Origin: Mermis nigrescens
Taxonomy: Eukaryota > Nematoda > Enoplea > Mermithida > Mermithidae
Direction of reading: 5' to 3'
Assembly (NCBI GenBank): GCA_036768485.1
Contig: JAVLUZ010000197.1
Coordinates: 1-64,000, forward strand
DNA length: 64,000 nucleotides
A program made the translations under genes and the position numbers. This document shows, piece after piece, positions 33,107 through 43,189 of the stretch; position 1 is the first letter of the stretch; every line of letters begins with the position of its first letter. A model generated the notes under the pieces. The model saw nothing but the letters and a program-made list of their open reading frames with translations, was not told the origin of the DNA and did not search any database.

Positions 33107-35085
33107 GTTAGTACCCTACTTTTAATTAGTATGTTTTGAGTAAATCAGTCAGTAAACACAAACGATAACATGCCACAATAATGATCAGTCCAAGAGCGTA
33201 AAACAATATTGTTCTGAATATCAGCATTATCTCTTTCAAAGGACGCCTCCTTCCCCTCATTTGAACAGATCAAATGTTTTCAGCATAAACTGTACGCGAA
33301 TACTGGGTTTAAAAAACGTCTTACACTCAGATTCCTTATCCCGACATTACATGGAACATTTTTAAAATAAATTAGGTGTCTGCAATGCACTGAAACTAAA
33401 GTTAATTTTCAGTGTACATTTTACACAATTACTGAGTGCAAAGAAAACATACAGTCAGATTCACAATCCTGACCTTACAAAACATAATTTGAAAAAGAAA
33501 ATTTACGTTTTCTAACACTCTATAAATAAAAGAAGTTTGTTGTGTAAACTCTACACACTAAGTAGTGTAAACTTTACACAACTGCTGGGTGTAGAGAAAG
33601 CTAAAAGTCAGATTCGTAATTCTGACGTTACATAGAACATTTAAAAAAATTAAGCTTCTGACTGCTCTAAAATTAAAGATAATTTTCAAAGTTAACTTGA
33701 CACAACCACAGCGTGTAAAGCCTTTAGTCGGATATCGTTATCATGATATTACTCTGATGTTACGATCAATATTTATGAAAAAATTAACTCTCCACAGTGA
33801 TCTGAAGACAAATCAATATTAGATGCAAACTTCTTTACCCCACTGTCTGAGTGTATAAAAACACACCCAACTGACGCATGACGTTTGACCTCTATACATT
33901 CTTAGACTTGTGAACACTTCCAGACTCATAACCGGAGAAGTTGGCAGAAAAAAAACACGACAGAAACACGTTTAAAACCCCCGATTTTTGACTTTACACC
34001 ACCCAAAAAAGCTGAATTTTGGTGTAAATAAACGCAATAAGCTGTAACGTGTATCCCTTAGAAAGAACTTTATTTTTATTTTTTTGACTTATCTGACTTC
34101 TAAACGGAGAAAGTGGGGAATTAAAAAAGGAAAGAAACGTTTTTTCCATGATGCGCCACATTGTTAACTTTAAGAATCCGAATCTAACTCCACATTGTGT
34201 GTCGAAAAGAATTCGATTTGAGCCAGTTTAGAGCCTTTGAATCGTAGTTGCAACACCTTGGTTTCACAAAAAATTTGGGATATTTACTAATTAAAATGGG
34301 AAAAAACGTGTTTTTCGCCCATTTTATACCTCTAAGTTCGAACTTTACACCCCATTAATAACTTAATATTGCGTTTTTTAAATGCAATTTGCTTGCGACA
34401 TGTCGCTCATTAAAAGTACTTTTGTCATTTTTTCCAATTTATCCCGACTTATGAGGGAAAAAGTTAGCAGAGAAATCTTAGACAAAATCTTTTTGCACCA
34501 TTCACTATAGTGTAAAATTTTAACCTCTATATCTAACTCCTTATTGAGTGTACAAAAGTTTCTGGTAAGCCAGAAGTAGCCCTTGAGTCGTGGAAGATTT
34601 TCGCTGGAAGAAATTTGTGATAACTCATAACTGGACTTGTTAGCGGACAAAATACAAGCAGAAATGTGTCTATTCACCGTCAGAGTCTTTACACTCTTTA
34701 CACTGTCACTCTAGAAACAATTCACTTTTCGAAAAAAACAAAAATATAGTCTTGAGATTAATAACTTGTCTACATTTAAAAAACCAGATTGAACAGATTG
34801 CAAAATTGAGTTAGGAAAGTTTGATAAACGACCAAAATTTAAAGATAGTATTTATTATAACGTTACAGTAAAACTTTACACGCTCTTTACACACCTGGTT
34901 ATTCATATAAAAAAACAAAAAAACATTTGGCATCGAATTTTTTATTGTCTACCTTTTAAGAAACTGCACAAAATAGAAGTGCCCCAGTGTTGCTGTAGGG
35001 GGTGGACATAAAATTCGCACCTCGCTGTGATAAACATATATGAAAAAAGAAGGCCAAGTATATTATAGGTATCTTGCTAACTATT
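33107..35085 (+). repeat. S element copy 5
   Basis: Starts TTAGTACCCTACTTTTAATT. ~125-bp monomers run to about 33850. Then ~170-178-bp monomers are marked by the recurring block near 33938, 34105, 34275, 34452 and 34630. It ends with TATTATAGGTATCTTGC in place of the full hairpin, so the last bases are decayed. It lies about 140 bases upstream of the locus-2 promoter. Confidence 0.65.
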
Positions 35086-35224
35086 TTCGGCCAACCATGT
35101 CTCGAGCGTTAACACGCCATGTTTTGTATTGCAGCATCCGCTTCGTTTTAAAAGAACAAATCATCACCTCAGCGGTCTAACAAGTTTGCTAAATAACTCT
35201 TTGATAAATATGCGCCGGGCAAAA

Positions 35225-35265
35225 AAATTCGGGCCGGTTCAAAACGCATGCATACTTTATATAAA
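35225..35265 (+). promoter_or_regulatory. Promoter of locus 2
   Basis: TATA box TATATAAA (35258-35265) lies 100 bases before the ATG, nearly the same spacing as in locus 1. The upstream motif AAATTCGGGCCGGTTCAAAACGC (35225-35247) is shared with locus 1, which suggests common regulation of the two peptide genes. Confidence 0.55.
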
Positions 35266-35357
35266 ACATGAAGATTTCGCTGCATGATTATATTTGAGAC
35301 GTTGACCAGACGAATCGCAACATTTAGAATCGAATAGTTTGTTTTATTCTTAAACCG

Positions 35358-35451
35358 ATGATCAGTAACATTCTTTTCATCGTTCTCTTAGTGCCCTGTG
35401 CCTTCTTCGGCAATAAACATGCCGATGCTTTGCCTCTGACTGCGAGCGGTG
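35358..35451 (+). CDS. Locus 2 exon 1: signal peptide of secreted 66-aa peptide
   Basis: 31 codons plus one base. M-I-S-N-I-L-F-I-V-L-L-V-P-C-A-F-F-G is a strong signal-peptide core, then N-K-H-A-D-A-L-P, where cleavage is plausible. The donor GTAAGC is in phase 1, as in locus 1 and locus 3. An M3 MITE begins (CATACATGGACAGCAAG) only five bases inside the intron, leaving the donor just intact. Exon 2 lies 3.15 kb downstream. Secreted peptide of unknown function. Confidence 0.75.
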
Positions 35452-35578
35452 GTAAGCATACATGGACAGCAAGAAATTTCTAAGGGGTCTGGCTGGGTAC
35501 AGTCGCCCAACTAAAAGTAGAATTCGGTGGCATACAGTAATCGGCGAGGGGTTTTTTCAACTTCTGCGGGGGGTGTAT

Positions 35579-35848
35579 ACCATACCTGGGAGTGGGGGCG
35601 GGTTTGGGGTGTATGCACCCACTAGAAACCAAAATACCCCTCCATAAAGTAAAATACCCCTCCCAGAATTCAACTTTTTCAATTTTCTTGTTTATTTCGC
35701 AATTTTTGGTGCCAATGGATAGTGCTCGATGAGAAACGTTGAAAAATGGTGTTTTTTCGCCACATCAACCATTTTTAAAGCCATTTTTTGACCTCTAAAA
35801 AAATCTTGCACCCCTCCCTCCAGAACTTTGATGCCGCCCACCTATGGT
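35579..35848 (-). mobile_element. M1 MITE
   Basis: ACCATACCTGGGAGTGGGGG to GCCGCCCACCTATGGT. The motif GTATACC occurs on both sides. It is apparently nested in M3 sequence that starts at 35457. Confidence 0.7.
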
Positions 35849-36406
35849 GTATACCACAGACATCCCCCGCCTACGTCGGTTGGTAAGTCGGCTCATTGAA
35901 ATTAGGAGTAAAATCCAAATAAAATGATTAAAAAGAAGAAAATATAGTACGTTTGAATAATGGCGGATAAGCATCGGCTTTTTCACCGTATTTCGACCGA
36001 CAGAGTCTTTTCTGCTGCAAACATTTTTAAAATGTTCGGAAGCTTTTTTTATAGAAAACGCGAATAATTAATGCTAAATCGGCACAAAGCGCCGAAAAAA
36101 CGCTAAAACAGGGCTAAAGCATAGAGCTTCTTCCGCCTCACGCGCCTTGATGCACAAAAAGTACTAGAATTTTCGCTACATTATCATATAACACTGGCTA
36201 AATCACCATGTCAAAATCATTGCAATAATCACATTTTTTGTTCTGTATTCCGCTGAATTTGAAATGCGATTTTTAGAGCGTCAAGGAAGTCATGGAATGT
36301 CATTAATGAATACCAATATGATGATAAAAATTGCTAAAATCATAAATAAATACACATCTATCCTTCATTCTGCCCAACTATTTTTTGACGACAGGGGACA
36401 GTAGCT

Positions 36407-36654
36407 ACCGTACCTGGGCATGGGGGTTTAGGGGGATATGCACGCCCCAGAAACCAAAATAGCCCTACCCCCCAGAATTCAATTTTGGAGAATTTTTCCA
36501 GTTTTTTCGCAATTTTTTCAGCCAATGAATAGCATTCGATGAGAAACGTTGAAAAATGGTGTTTTTCAGCCATACCACTATTTCTAAGGACATTTCTTGA
36601 CCTTTGAAAAAGTCTGGCAACCCCTCCCAGGACTTTGGTGCCGCCCACCTATGG
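36407..36654 (-). mobile_element. M1 MITE
   Basis: ACCGTACCTGGGCATGGGGG to GCCGCCCACCTATGGT with the usual interior. The 96-codon minus-strand frame here is MITE sequence, not a gene. Confidence 0.7.
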
Positions 36655-38559
36655 TTGCTACTCGTACCCTCCCTACCTGTAATCCGCACTTGCATTTGCT
36701 TTACAACCTTTTAGGAGTAATCTTCCCTTAAATACCATCTGCAGGTCCACTAATTAAAACAGGATTTCATAGACATTGAAATTGTCACAGGAATGAGAAT
36801 ATTCGTAATACCGCAAAATGTCCTGTTTACATATAATCTGACGCATCATTGTCAATGTACGGCTATGGAACACTTTTGCGCTTTAATTTTTTATAACAAA
36901 TACAATGTGATTTCTTTATAATTCGAAATGCTTCACTTTGAAAGAATTTTCGTTTGTTTTGTAAAATATTACTCGCATTTCACGACGTAGTTTTACACCA
37001 CATTAAACAAGTATCACCACATGCTGCAATTTGTTAGTTAAAAACAGGATGTTAGCGGAATTAAACGCAGTTGCAATTTTTCCATCAAATTCGGTATTTT
37101 TCTTACTTTTTCGCGATTTTTCGCTACAGGATCGACACAAAATTTATCAAACACAGCCTTTTGAAGGGAAGGAAGGAACAGATTTAGTTTTCAAGTCTTC
37201 CATGTTACAAGACTGTGATTAATGTCATTGACCTGATCAATTCGATTAAATTGAAAAAATTTAAAAAATTGATCAATTTGATCAAATTGATCACATGTTA
37301 CTTACAGACTGTCTTGATAGTTGCTTAACAGTGCCTAATTAAGAAAACAGAAGCATCTGTAAAATACTTCAACAAGTTAATATTTTATGGCTCTAAATAG
37401 ATAGATATGTCAAAAATCAGTAACACTTTCTAAAATTATCTTCCAATTTTTGACGCCTCTATCTTATTTGAAATTTAAAAAAATACCCCAATTTCAAATG
37501 AAATAGTTTCGCCGAAATTTTCAGAAAAATTGACGTTTCCATGTTTTGAATAAAACAGTTTTGCTAGGAGTTTTGCCAGATAAAATTTTAGAAATTTCAG
37601 AAAAAATTTGTTTCCGAATTTCGAATAGAATAGTTATGCAAGAAACGTTGTCAAATAATATTTATGAAACGTGCCATCGAACAATGGTGGTTTTCGGAGT
37701 AAAGGTTTTAGTACAAAAAGGCGCTCAAACATTTTTTTGGAGCTTACCCCTAAAATTCTTATGTATTTGCAAGAGCCTAGCTCATAATGAAATTTTTAGC
37801 TGTTTGGAAACTTCGTTAATTTAGGGGTTCAACGACCTTTAGATCTAATGACTAGAATGCTTTTAAAGTATGAATTATTAAATAAAGCAAAAACGTTCTA
37901 AGAAGAATAAATAAATATGGTTAAGATGAAGCAATTAGAAAAAGTAATAAAAATACCTGCAATATTCATATAAGAATGAAAATTAGCGTAGCGCCGATAA
38001 GACAAAAAAGTCGGATATTTAAGAAAAAGTGCACAAAATCTTTGATGAGACGATTTATCATTTCTTTTATTTTTCAGGTGTCTAATCAGTTTAAAGTTAT
38101 CATTTTATCAATTGTCCAAATTATCTATTTTTATTGTGTTATGTTAAAGTTTTGTAACACTTTTCGGAATCAATTTACAAAGGCATCTTTCGAGGAAGAA
38201 TAATAATAGATTTAGACCACAAATATGTCCGAGAGAGACAGAGTTAGGAAATTCAAAAGGCTAGTGCAAAAAGTAGAACATAATTTAAAATATAAAAATT
38301 TTGAAAATAATTGCTTTCAAAACTATTCTAAAAATCGGCGGATCTGTACATACTAAAAAATCAGGTTTTTGAGATTAACCCTCAAAATTGAAATTCTCCC
38401 TCCCCTACCTCTGAAAAAATGGAATTTGCAAACTTTTTTTGGGCTTCTTTTGCAAATTGTTTTATGTCAATAGATAAATTATGATTCCGAATGTCGAAAG
38501 AATTTGTTTTTGTGCCCACTATCTATATTTGGGTGTTCCTGATTTTTAAAAAATTTGGG

Positions 38560-38604
38560 GACCTCAGACTACCCAGAATTTAGGCGATGCTCATGTGAGA
38601 TTAG
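38560..38604 (+). mobile_element. M1-like terminus fused to the exon-2 acceptor
   Basis: ACTACCCAGAATTTAGGCGA then TGCTCATGTGAG is, in reverse, close to the M1 start (CACATGGGC-AGCACCGAAATTCTGGG). A similar end is at 59292-59318. It lies where the pyrimidine tract of the acceptor should be and supplies an extra AG. Confidence 0.45.
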
Positions 38605-38711
38605 CACCGAGTGAAAACGGCCGACTTGTCGAAAAAGTCGACTCAATTGGCCCGGCAGACGATGATGATTGTGAAACCGTCGATTGCCCCTTCTTCGCCC
38701 CGCGGGGATGA
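38605..38711 (+). CDS. Locus 2 exon 2: mature part of secreted peptide
   Basis: With exon 1 this completes a 66-aa precursor (94 + 107 = 201 bases with stop). The mature part has A-P-S-E-N-G-R-L-V-E-K-V, then an acidic run, two cysteines in C-E-T-V-D-C and the end P-F-F-A-P-R-G before TGA. It aligns with locus 1 exon 2, and both end in Gly. The chosen acceptor TTAG matches the locus-1 position. A second in-frame AG at 38583 would add seven residues, and it belongs to a MITE end that has replaced the pyrimidine tract. The related sequence in unit B has one G fewer before the stop, so a frameshift in one of them is possible. Splicing efficiency is uncertain. Confidence 0.65.
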
Positions 38712-38824
38712 ATTCGATTGAAGGATATACACTATCTTTTGTATTCGTTGCCGCGTCGCTTAATAATTTCGAATTTCAAAATAATGAATTGAAATACTAT
38801 GCACATTTAAAGTGAAAATTCGCC

Positions 38825-38830
38825 AATAAA
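38825..38830 (+). terminator. Poly(A) signal of locus 2
   Basis: AATAAA 113 bases after the TGA. The same signal survives in the unit-B copy (CATAATAAATATC near 44910). Confidence 0.5.
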
Positions 38831-39695
38831 TGCATATCTTGCCCATTTTTCATAAAATATTATTTTTTCCCAGCCTAAATAAGGTAGTCTGTAAGTGTAG
38901 TATTCTGGCATTTATCAATTTGTTTGTCCATTTCAGCTCAATAGGGCTTTCAATAGAGCTGTATTTTATAGTCTATGCAGCTTATATGCACAATCAATTA
39001 TTTTGATTTCGCAAAAAATTATATGAGAATCAAACAGTAAAATTCATAAAAATTTTGCAATGAGTGTAGATCAATTGTGTTGCTGTTAGCCGCAGATCAG
39101 CGACTCTAACATTCTGACCTTAACGATTCAATGAAAATTAAAAATTGCAAACATCGCAAATAGTACACGATAAAACATTTTTTCCGTAAGTTGTTCGGGT
39201 ATATTTCCTGCATTTTAGTCTTAAAAATGTAGACTTTTATTTGCTTTGTCCTCTTTAGCCACAATTCATCCTTGAGGCCCCTCCAAAAACAGTTAAAAAT
39301 CAAATTTCATTCAACCTAAAAATAATTGATAAAAAACGATATATTCCAGTATCCTTCCACATTTAACTTTACAAAACCAACAGTGATACGACGCTTCCAC
39401 TGCAATCAAATAATAATTGGCTAAATGAATATTTTTTGAATATCCGACGACATGGCTCATCTGTTGTTCCATTCCTACTTTTTTCCAAAAAATTCACAAA
39501 TGCGTATTTTCTAAAGTTCTGTACAGTCAGCCCATCGATTCGTTTTATACGTGTACGAGTAAGTCATAATAATCGCTTGGTCGTACATTACTCGTCCTAT
39601 ACATTAAGATTTCTAAAGAATTGTATGTGGCGTATGAAGGATGGTAAAGTCTTAGCTCATTGAAATACGACGTTTTTTTAGTAAAATCGATTTTG

Positions 39696-39990
39696 ACCTT
39701 AGGTGGGCAGCACCGAAATTCTGGGGGCGAGGTGAAAAAAATTTCTGGGAGGAGGGCGAAAAAATTTTCAAAGGAAAAAAATAATCTTAAAAGTGGTCGT
39801 AAGGCGAAAAAAAAACACCATTTTTCGAAGTTCTCATTGAAAACTATCTAATGGAATCAAAAAAATCGCTAAGAACGCGAAAAAAATTTCAAAAACCTAA
39901 TTCTGCGAGGGGGTATTTTGATTTCTAGGGGTATTTCAACTTCTGGGGGGTGTATACCCCCAAACGCCCCCTGCCCACACTCACGTGTGA
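39696..39990 (+). mobile_element. M1 MITE at the end of unit A
   Basis: ACCTTAGGTGGGCAGCACCG to CACTCACGTGTGATTGTGACC. Unit B has uninterrupted sequence at this point (AGTAAAATCGAAATAACGGG), which marks the insertion site. Confidence 0.65.
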
Positions 39991-41195
39991 TTGTGACCCG
40001 CTTGACCCACCGTCTCTCTAGACCCACCGTCCTGCTTGACCCACCGTCTCACTAGACCGACCCACTTTTCGTCCCGCTAGACCCACCGGAAGTCTCGCTT
40101 GACTCACTACGTGCATAATGATGTGTCCCACTAGACCCACCATTTTGCGACCGCCCCGCTAGTCCCATGTCTCGGAGACCCACCCAAAAAAATGAAGACA
40201 TACATATTACATGTGAAATGTAAAATAATTATCAAGACGCTTACGTGAAATCTTTCTTTTGAAAAACATAAAAAGTTTCGTTATTATCAGCTTCAAAGAC
40301 TAATATAGCTGACTTCATGTAACGAGTTGAAACGAAATTAGCGCGACCGGAATTCATAGCTCGATTCGAAATCAAAATTTTTATATAGTCTTTGAAGCGA
40401 TGAAATAAACTGAGCACACGGACATAAGCCCTCCTTGGTCCTATTTATAAAAGAGATCCGGATTTGTTGACAATAACCTAATTAACATTTTCGATTTTTA
40501 GTGAGAATTTACATCGTCCGTTCGACGCGATTATTGTTGAGCCGTCTTTGTGAAATGCCTACATGCTTTTCATCATATTCAAATGTGCATATCTGCACTG
40601 TTATCGGACAACTAAGTATGAGGAAATTCCTGATCGGAGGATACAAAGAGTACAATACCATTACGATAAAAAGCAAAAAAGCACTCTAAAATGTGTTTGA
40701 CAAGAGTGTATTCCTTGACATGAAAAATAAAAATTTATTCGCTAAAAATAATCGGCCATGGCTGGCTACTTACCATTGCTACACACATGCAAACACGCAC
40801 ATATCTTCTTTGCATGTTATAATTTGTAATGTACACAATTTAATGCAATAATAAACTAAATTTATTTGTTTATTAATTAAATACAATTGATTAGGTGGTT
40901 AATTAAATGAAATTATTTTTTAATGAATTATTTATATATTTGACTAAACAAATATGTTTGAATGGATACACTTTGCAAACGTTTTTATTTTTGCTTATAA
41001 GCGTACATAATTTTCTTCCCTGAGTGGGTCTTCCGAGACAGTTGGTCCAGCAGGAAGGTCGCAAAACGGTAGGTCTAGCAGGACATGTCATTATGCACGC
41101 GGTGGCTCTAGCAAGACTTCCGGTGGGTCTAGCGGGACGAAAAAGTGGGTCTAGTTGGACGGTGGGTCTGCGAGACAGGACCGACCCACCACATG
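39988..41195. mobile_element. Element with GC-rich TIRs of GGTGGGTCTAGCGGGAC repeats
   Basis: The left terminus (39988-40193) is about ten units of CTAGACCCACCGTC-like sequence. The right terminus (about 41027-41195) is its inverted copy over some 170 bp, unit for unit, including AAGACTTCCGGTGGGTCTAG and ATGTCATTATGCACG. The interior has two TATA-like sites (40368 and 40442) but no convincing gene. No target duplication was identified. The class is unknown. Confidence 0.6.
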
Positions 41196-41647
41196 CACAA
41201 TGAGGTGTCCCGCTAGACCCACCGTTTTGCAACCGACCCGCTAGACGAGACTGTCTCGGAAGACCCACCAGAGAAGAAAATTATGTACGCTTATAAGCAA
41301 AGAAAGAAACGTTTGCAAAGTGTTTCCATTCAAGTATATATGTTTAGTCAAATATATAAATAATTAATTAAAAAATAATTACATTTAATTAACAACTGAT
41401 CAATTAAATTTAATCAAAAAATAAATAAATTTTGTATATTGTTGCATGAAATTGTGTACATTACAAAATTATAAGATGCAAAGAAGATATATATGTGCGT
41501 GCGTGCGTGTGTGCATGTGTGTTGCAATGGCAAGTAACCAGCCATGGCCGATTATTTTTCAAGAATAAATTTTTATTTTTCATATCAAGGAATACACTCT
41601 TGTCAAACATATTTCAGAGTGCATTTTTCGCTTTTTATCGTAATGAA
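40659..41647. repeat. ~1-kb imperfect palindrome
   Basis: CATTACGATAAAAAGCAAAA at the left pairs with CGCTTTTTATCGTAATG at the right. Arms of about 375-450 bp match through TGTATTCCTTGACATGAAAA, ATAATCGGCCATGGCTGG, TGTACACAATTTAATGCAAT and GCTTATAAGCGTACATAATT. The centre is formed by inverted GGTGGGTCTAGCGGGAC clusters. The 121-codon minus frame at 40903-41268 is a translation of those clusters. Confidence 0.75.
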
Positions 41648-42002
41648 ATCAAAATTCAACACAAGCAATTTGACGAAAATATAACACGTACAACCAAAAC
41701 TAAAATGAACTTAGGTTAAACCGGTAAATTTATCAACACAAAAAATAGTTAAATTTTCGTGAGCGGATGAAAGCCTTTCAGTAATTCTGAAAAATTTCGA
41801 CGAGTGGAAACAAAACGCGAGCATTGCATTTCAAAAACGCAGAAACATCAAGTGTTTAAATCTACAAGAATTCTCACAAAAAATGCTTATGAACATATGG
41901 TTCACCGCACGTGAAGAAAATTTCGTACTTTGATGATATTTTTACTATTATGCAACTTGGTGAATGAGCTCATCATTATGCGCCCTTTGCTGTCATCCAG
42001 TC
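41648..42002. other. No gene recognised
   Basis: AT-rich sequence between the palindrome and the possible exon at 42003. Confidence 0.35.
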
Positions 42003-42068
42003 ATGATAAAGTTCTGTCTGCTATTTGCCGGACTGTTTTATATCAAGCAACATTATAAAAGAAAAGCA
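42003..42068 (+). CDS. Possible orphan signal-peptide exon (Met-Ile type)
   Basis: ATG-ATA opens M-I-K-F-C-L-L-F-A-G-L-F-Y-I, a hydrophobic core like the first exons of loci 1-3, then basic residues. A GTAGGC follows at 42069, but it would leave in phase 0, not phase 1 as in the other loci. Read through, the frame stops after 29 codons. It lies upstream of unit B, where the first exon of the broken unit-B gene would be expected. A chance hydrophobic frame cannot be excluded. Confidence 0.3.
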
Positions 42069-42279
42069 GTAGGCTCCTATTGCCAAAGCTGAACAAGGGA
42101 GGTCTCGATCCATTTTTATTGTGTTATGATTTGATTGCATCTACCTATAATAGACTTAATTCGAAATTTTCATCAAACCAAAATGTACATTATAAAAAAG
42201 AAAAATTTGAGGCCTTCTTTGTTCTGAGGCCTGAGCCACGGAGCCACGGTCGCCTCACCCACGGGCCGGCCCTGAAAAC

Positions 42280-42566
42280 TTATTCGCAAGAAAAAACGTT
42301 TGATTTACCAGAAACTGTGGATTAGCATAGTTTTTCACCATTTCAGCATTTGAACTTATTTAAGCATTTTATTTAAAAAACAGACCGACTCTTCCTTCTG
42401 ATAAAAGAAAACTGCATGACCTAATTGCTCGACTGAAAGGAATTGAGCACGTTGAAGGCAATATTTTTCATGAGGAACAAGGCAACACTTGAGCCGAACG
42501 GAAATCAAATTTACACTCAAAAACGCATTTTCTCGTAGCTAAACACTTCAGCAGTGAAATAAGATT
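42280..42566 (+). repeat. Partial copy of the ~410-bp tandem repeat
   Basis: TTATTCGCAAGAAAAAACGT through GTGGATTAGCATAG, GCATGACCTAATTGC and TTGAGCCGAACGGAAATC matches the tandem units at 46005-46860. It is cut at 42567 by an S-element terminus. Confidence 0.65.
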
Positions 42567-42567
42567 G

Positions 42568-42905
42568 TCATAGGTAGCGCGTTAGCGCGTACCTGTAATG
42601 TACTTGGGTAACCCCAACATATGTCCCCCCTCACAGCTGTGCGGTTTTTTTAAAAGGTAGATAATAAAATAACTTGGACCCCCATTTTTGTCTTGTTTAC
42701 ACTCAATACCGAGCGTGTCGTGAGTGTGTAAAGTTTACACCGAAAATTCAAATGATTTGCGGAGGGCCATTTTTAAAAAGAATGATTCCCTGATTAGTAG
42801 GTTACGAATCTGGTCTTAAAATTTCTTTACACTCATTGGTTGTTGCACAGGAGTGTAAATTAGACGGTTTTTTACTGTTTTCATGTGCAAGAGCATATCT
42901 AACTC
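42568..42905 (-). repeat. S element fragment (copy 6)
   Basis: Starts TCATAGGTAGCGCGTTAGCG, the hairpin terminus, then CCCCCTCACAGCTGTGCGG and about two monomers (GTGTAAAGTTTACACC). Only the terminal ~340 bp is present. Confidence 0.65.
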
Positions 42906-42936
42906 AGTTTTACAATCTATGATCCGAATGAATGCC

Positions 42937-43010
42937 CCGACCACTCATAAAGTTAAGCATCCGCTCGGACCAAGATAAGCATGTGCTTGCTTTGTTGCAA
43001 TGGTCGAAAA
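42937..43010 (+). ncRNA. 5S rRNA-like internal-promoter segment (SINE3-like?)
   Basis: CCGACCACTCATAAAGTTAA then GCAT..CTCGG resembles the 5S box-A region (TCCGATCAC..GAAGTTAAGC..TCGG). The same segment starts unit C at 47896. The downstream 5S box C is not recognisable. It could be a 5S-derived SINE head or chance similarity. Confidence 0.3.
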
Positions 43011-43025
43011 TTAAGCACAAACTTA

Positions 43026-43189
43026 TAGTCTGTTTCACATAACTTCGTGCATAAATTTTAAGAATTTTCGTCGACATTAGGCCAAGGGTCACGATATTTA
43101 TATATCAGATCAATACTATAATCGCAATCTGTCAGCTTATTGCCGTGGATTGTTTTCAAATTTATGATGAAGATGCGTGAAACAGACTA
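43026..43189. mobile_element. Mariner-type MITE with TA duplication and paralogous empty site
   Basis: TIRs TAGTCTGTTTCACA and, at the right, TGAAACAGACTA, perfect over about 13 bp. TA flanks both ends (43024-43025 and 43190-43191). Unit C has the intact target AAACTTAAGTATG at 47980-47991, where the TA is single. The element is 164 bp and non-coding. Confidence 0.85.

Larger units (their letters stand above)
35452..38604 (+). other. Intron 1 of locus 2
   Basis: GT-AG intron of 3,153 bp. It contains an M3 start at 35457, M1 copies at 35579-35848 and 36407-36654, a GCGCCGAA repeat copy (about 36000-36360) and the first part of repeat unit A. An M1-like end abuts the acceptor. Confidence 0.55.
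37022..39690. repeat. Repeat unit A (low-copy, carries locus-2 exon 2)
   Basis: From GCAGTTGCAATTTTTCCATC to TCAATGAAAATTAAAAATTG and beyond. It is repeated as unit B (42935-45990) and unit C (47895-49826, interrupted and continued at 57307). Shared landmarks include a GATCGACACAAAATTTATC block, TTGATCAAATTGATCA, CCCATCGATTCGTTTTATAC and GACGACATGGCTCATC. Because the unit holds gene sequence, it is a segmental duplication rather than a transposon. Confidence 0.6.

Noticed and set aside
36358..36695. Two overlapping minus-strand frames
   Set aside because: Both are M1 MITE sequence.
40903..41268. 121-codon minus-strand frame rich in Arg, Pro and Thr
   Set aside because: It is a translation of the GGTGGGTCTAGC repeat cluster at the centre of the palindrome.
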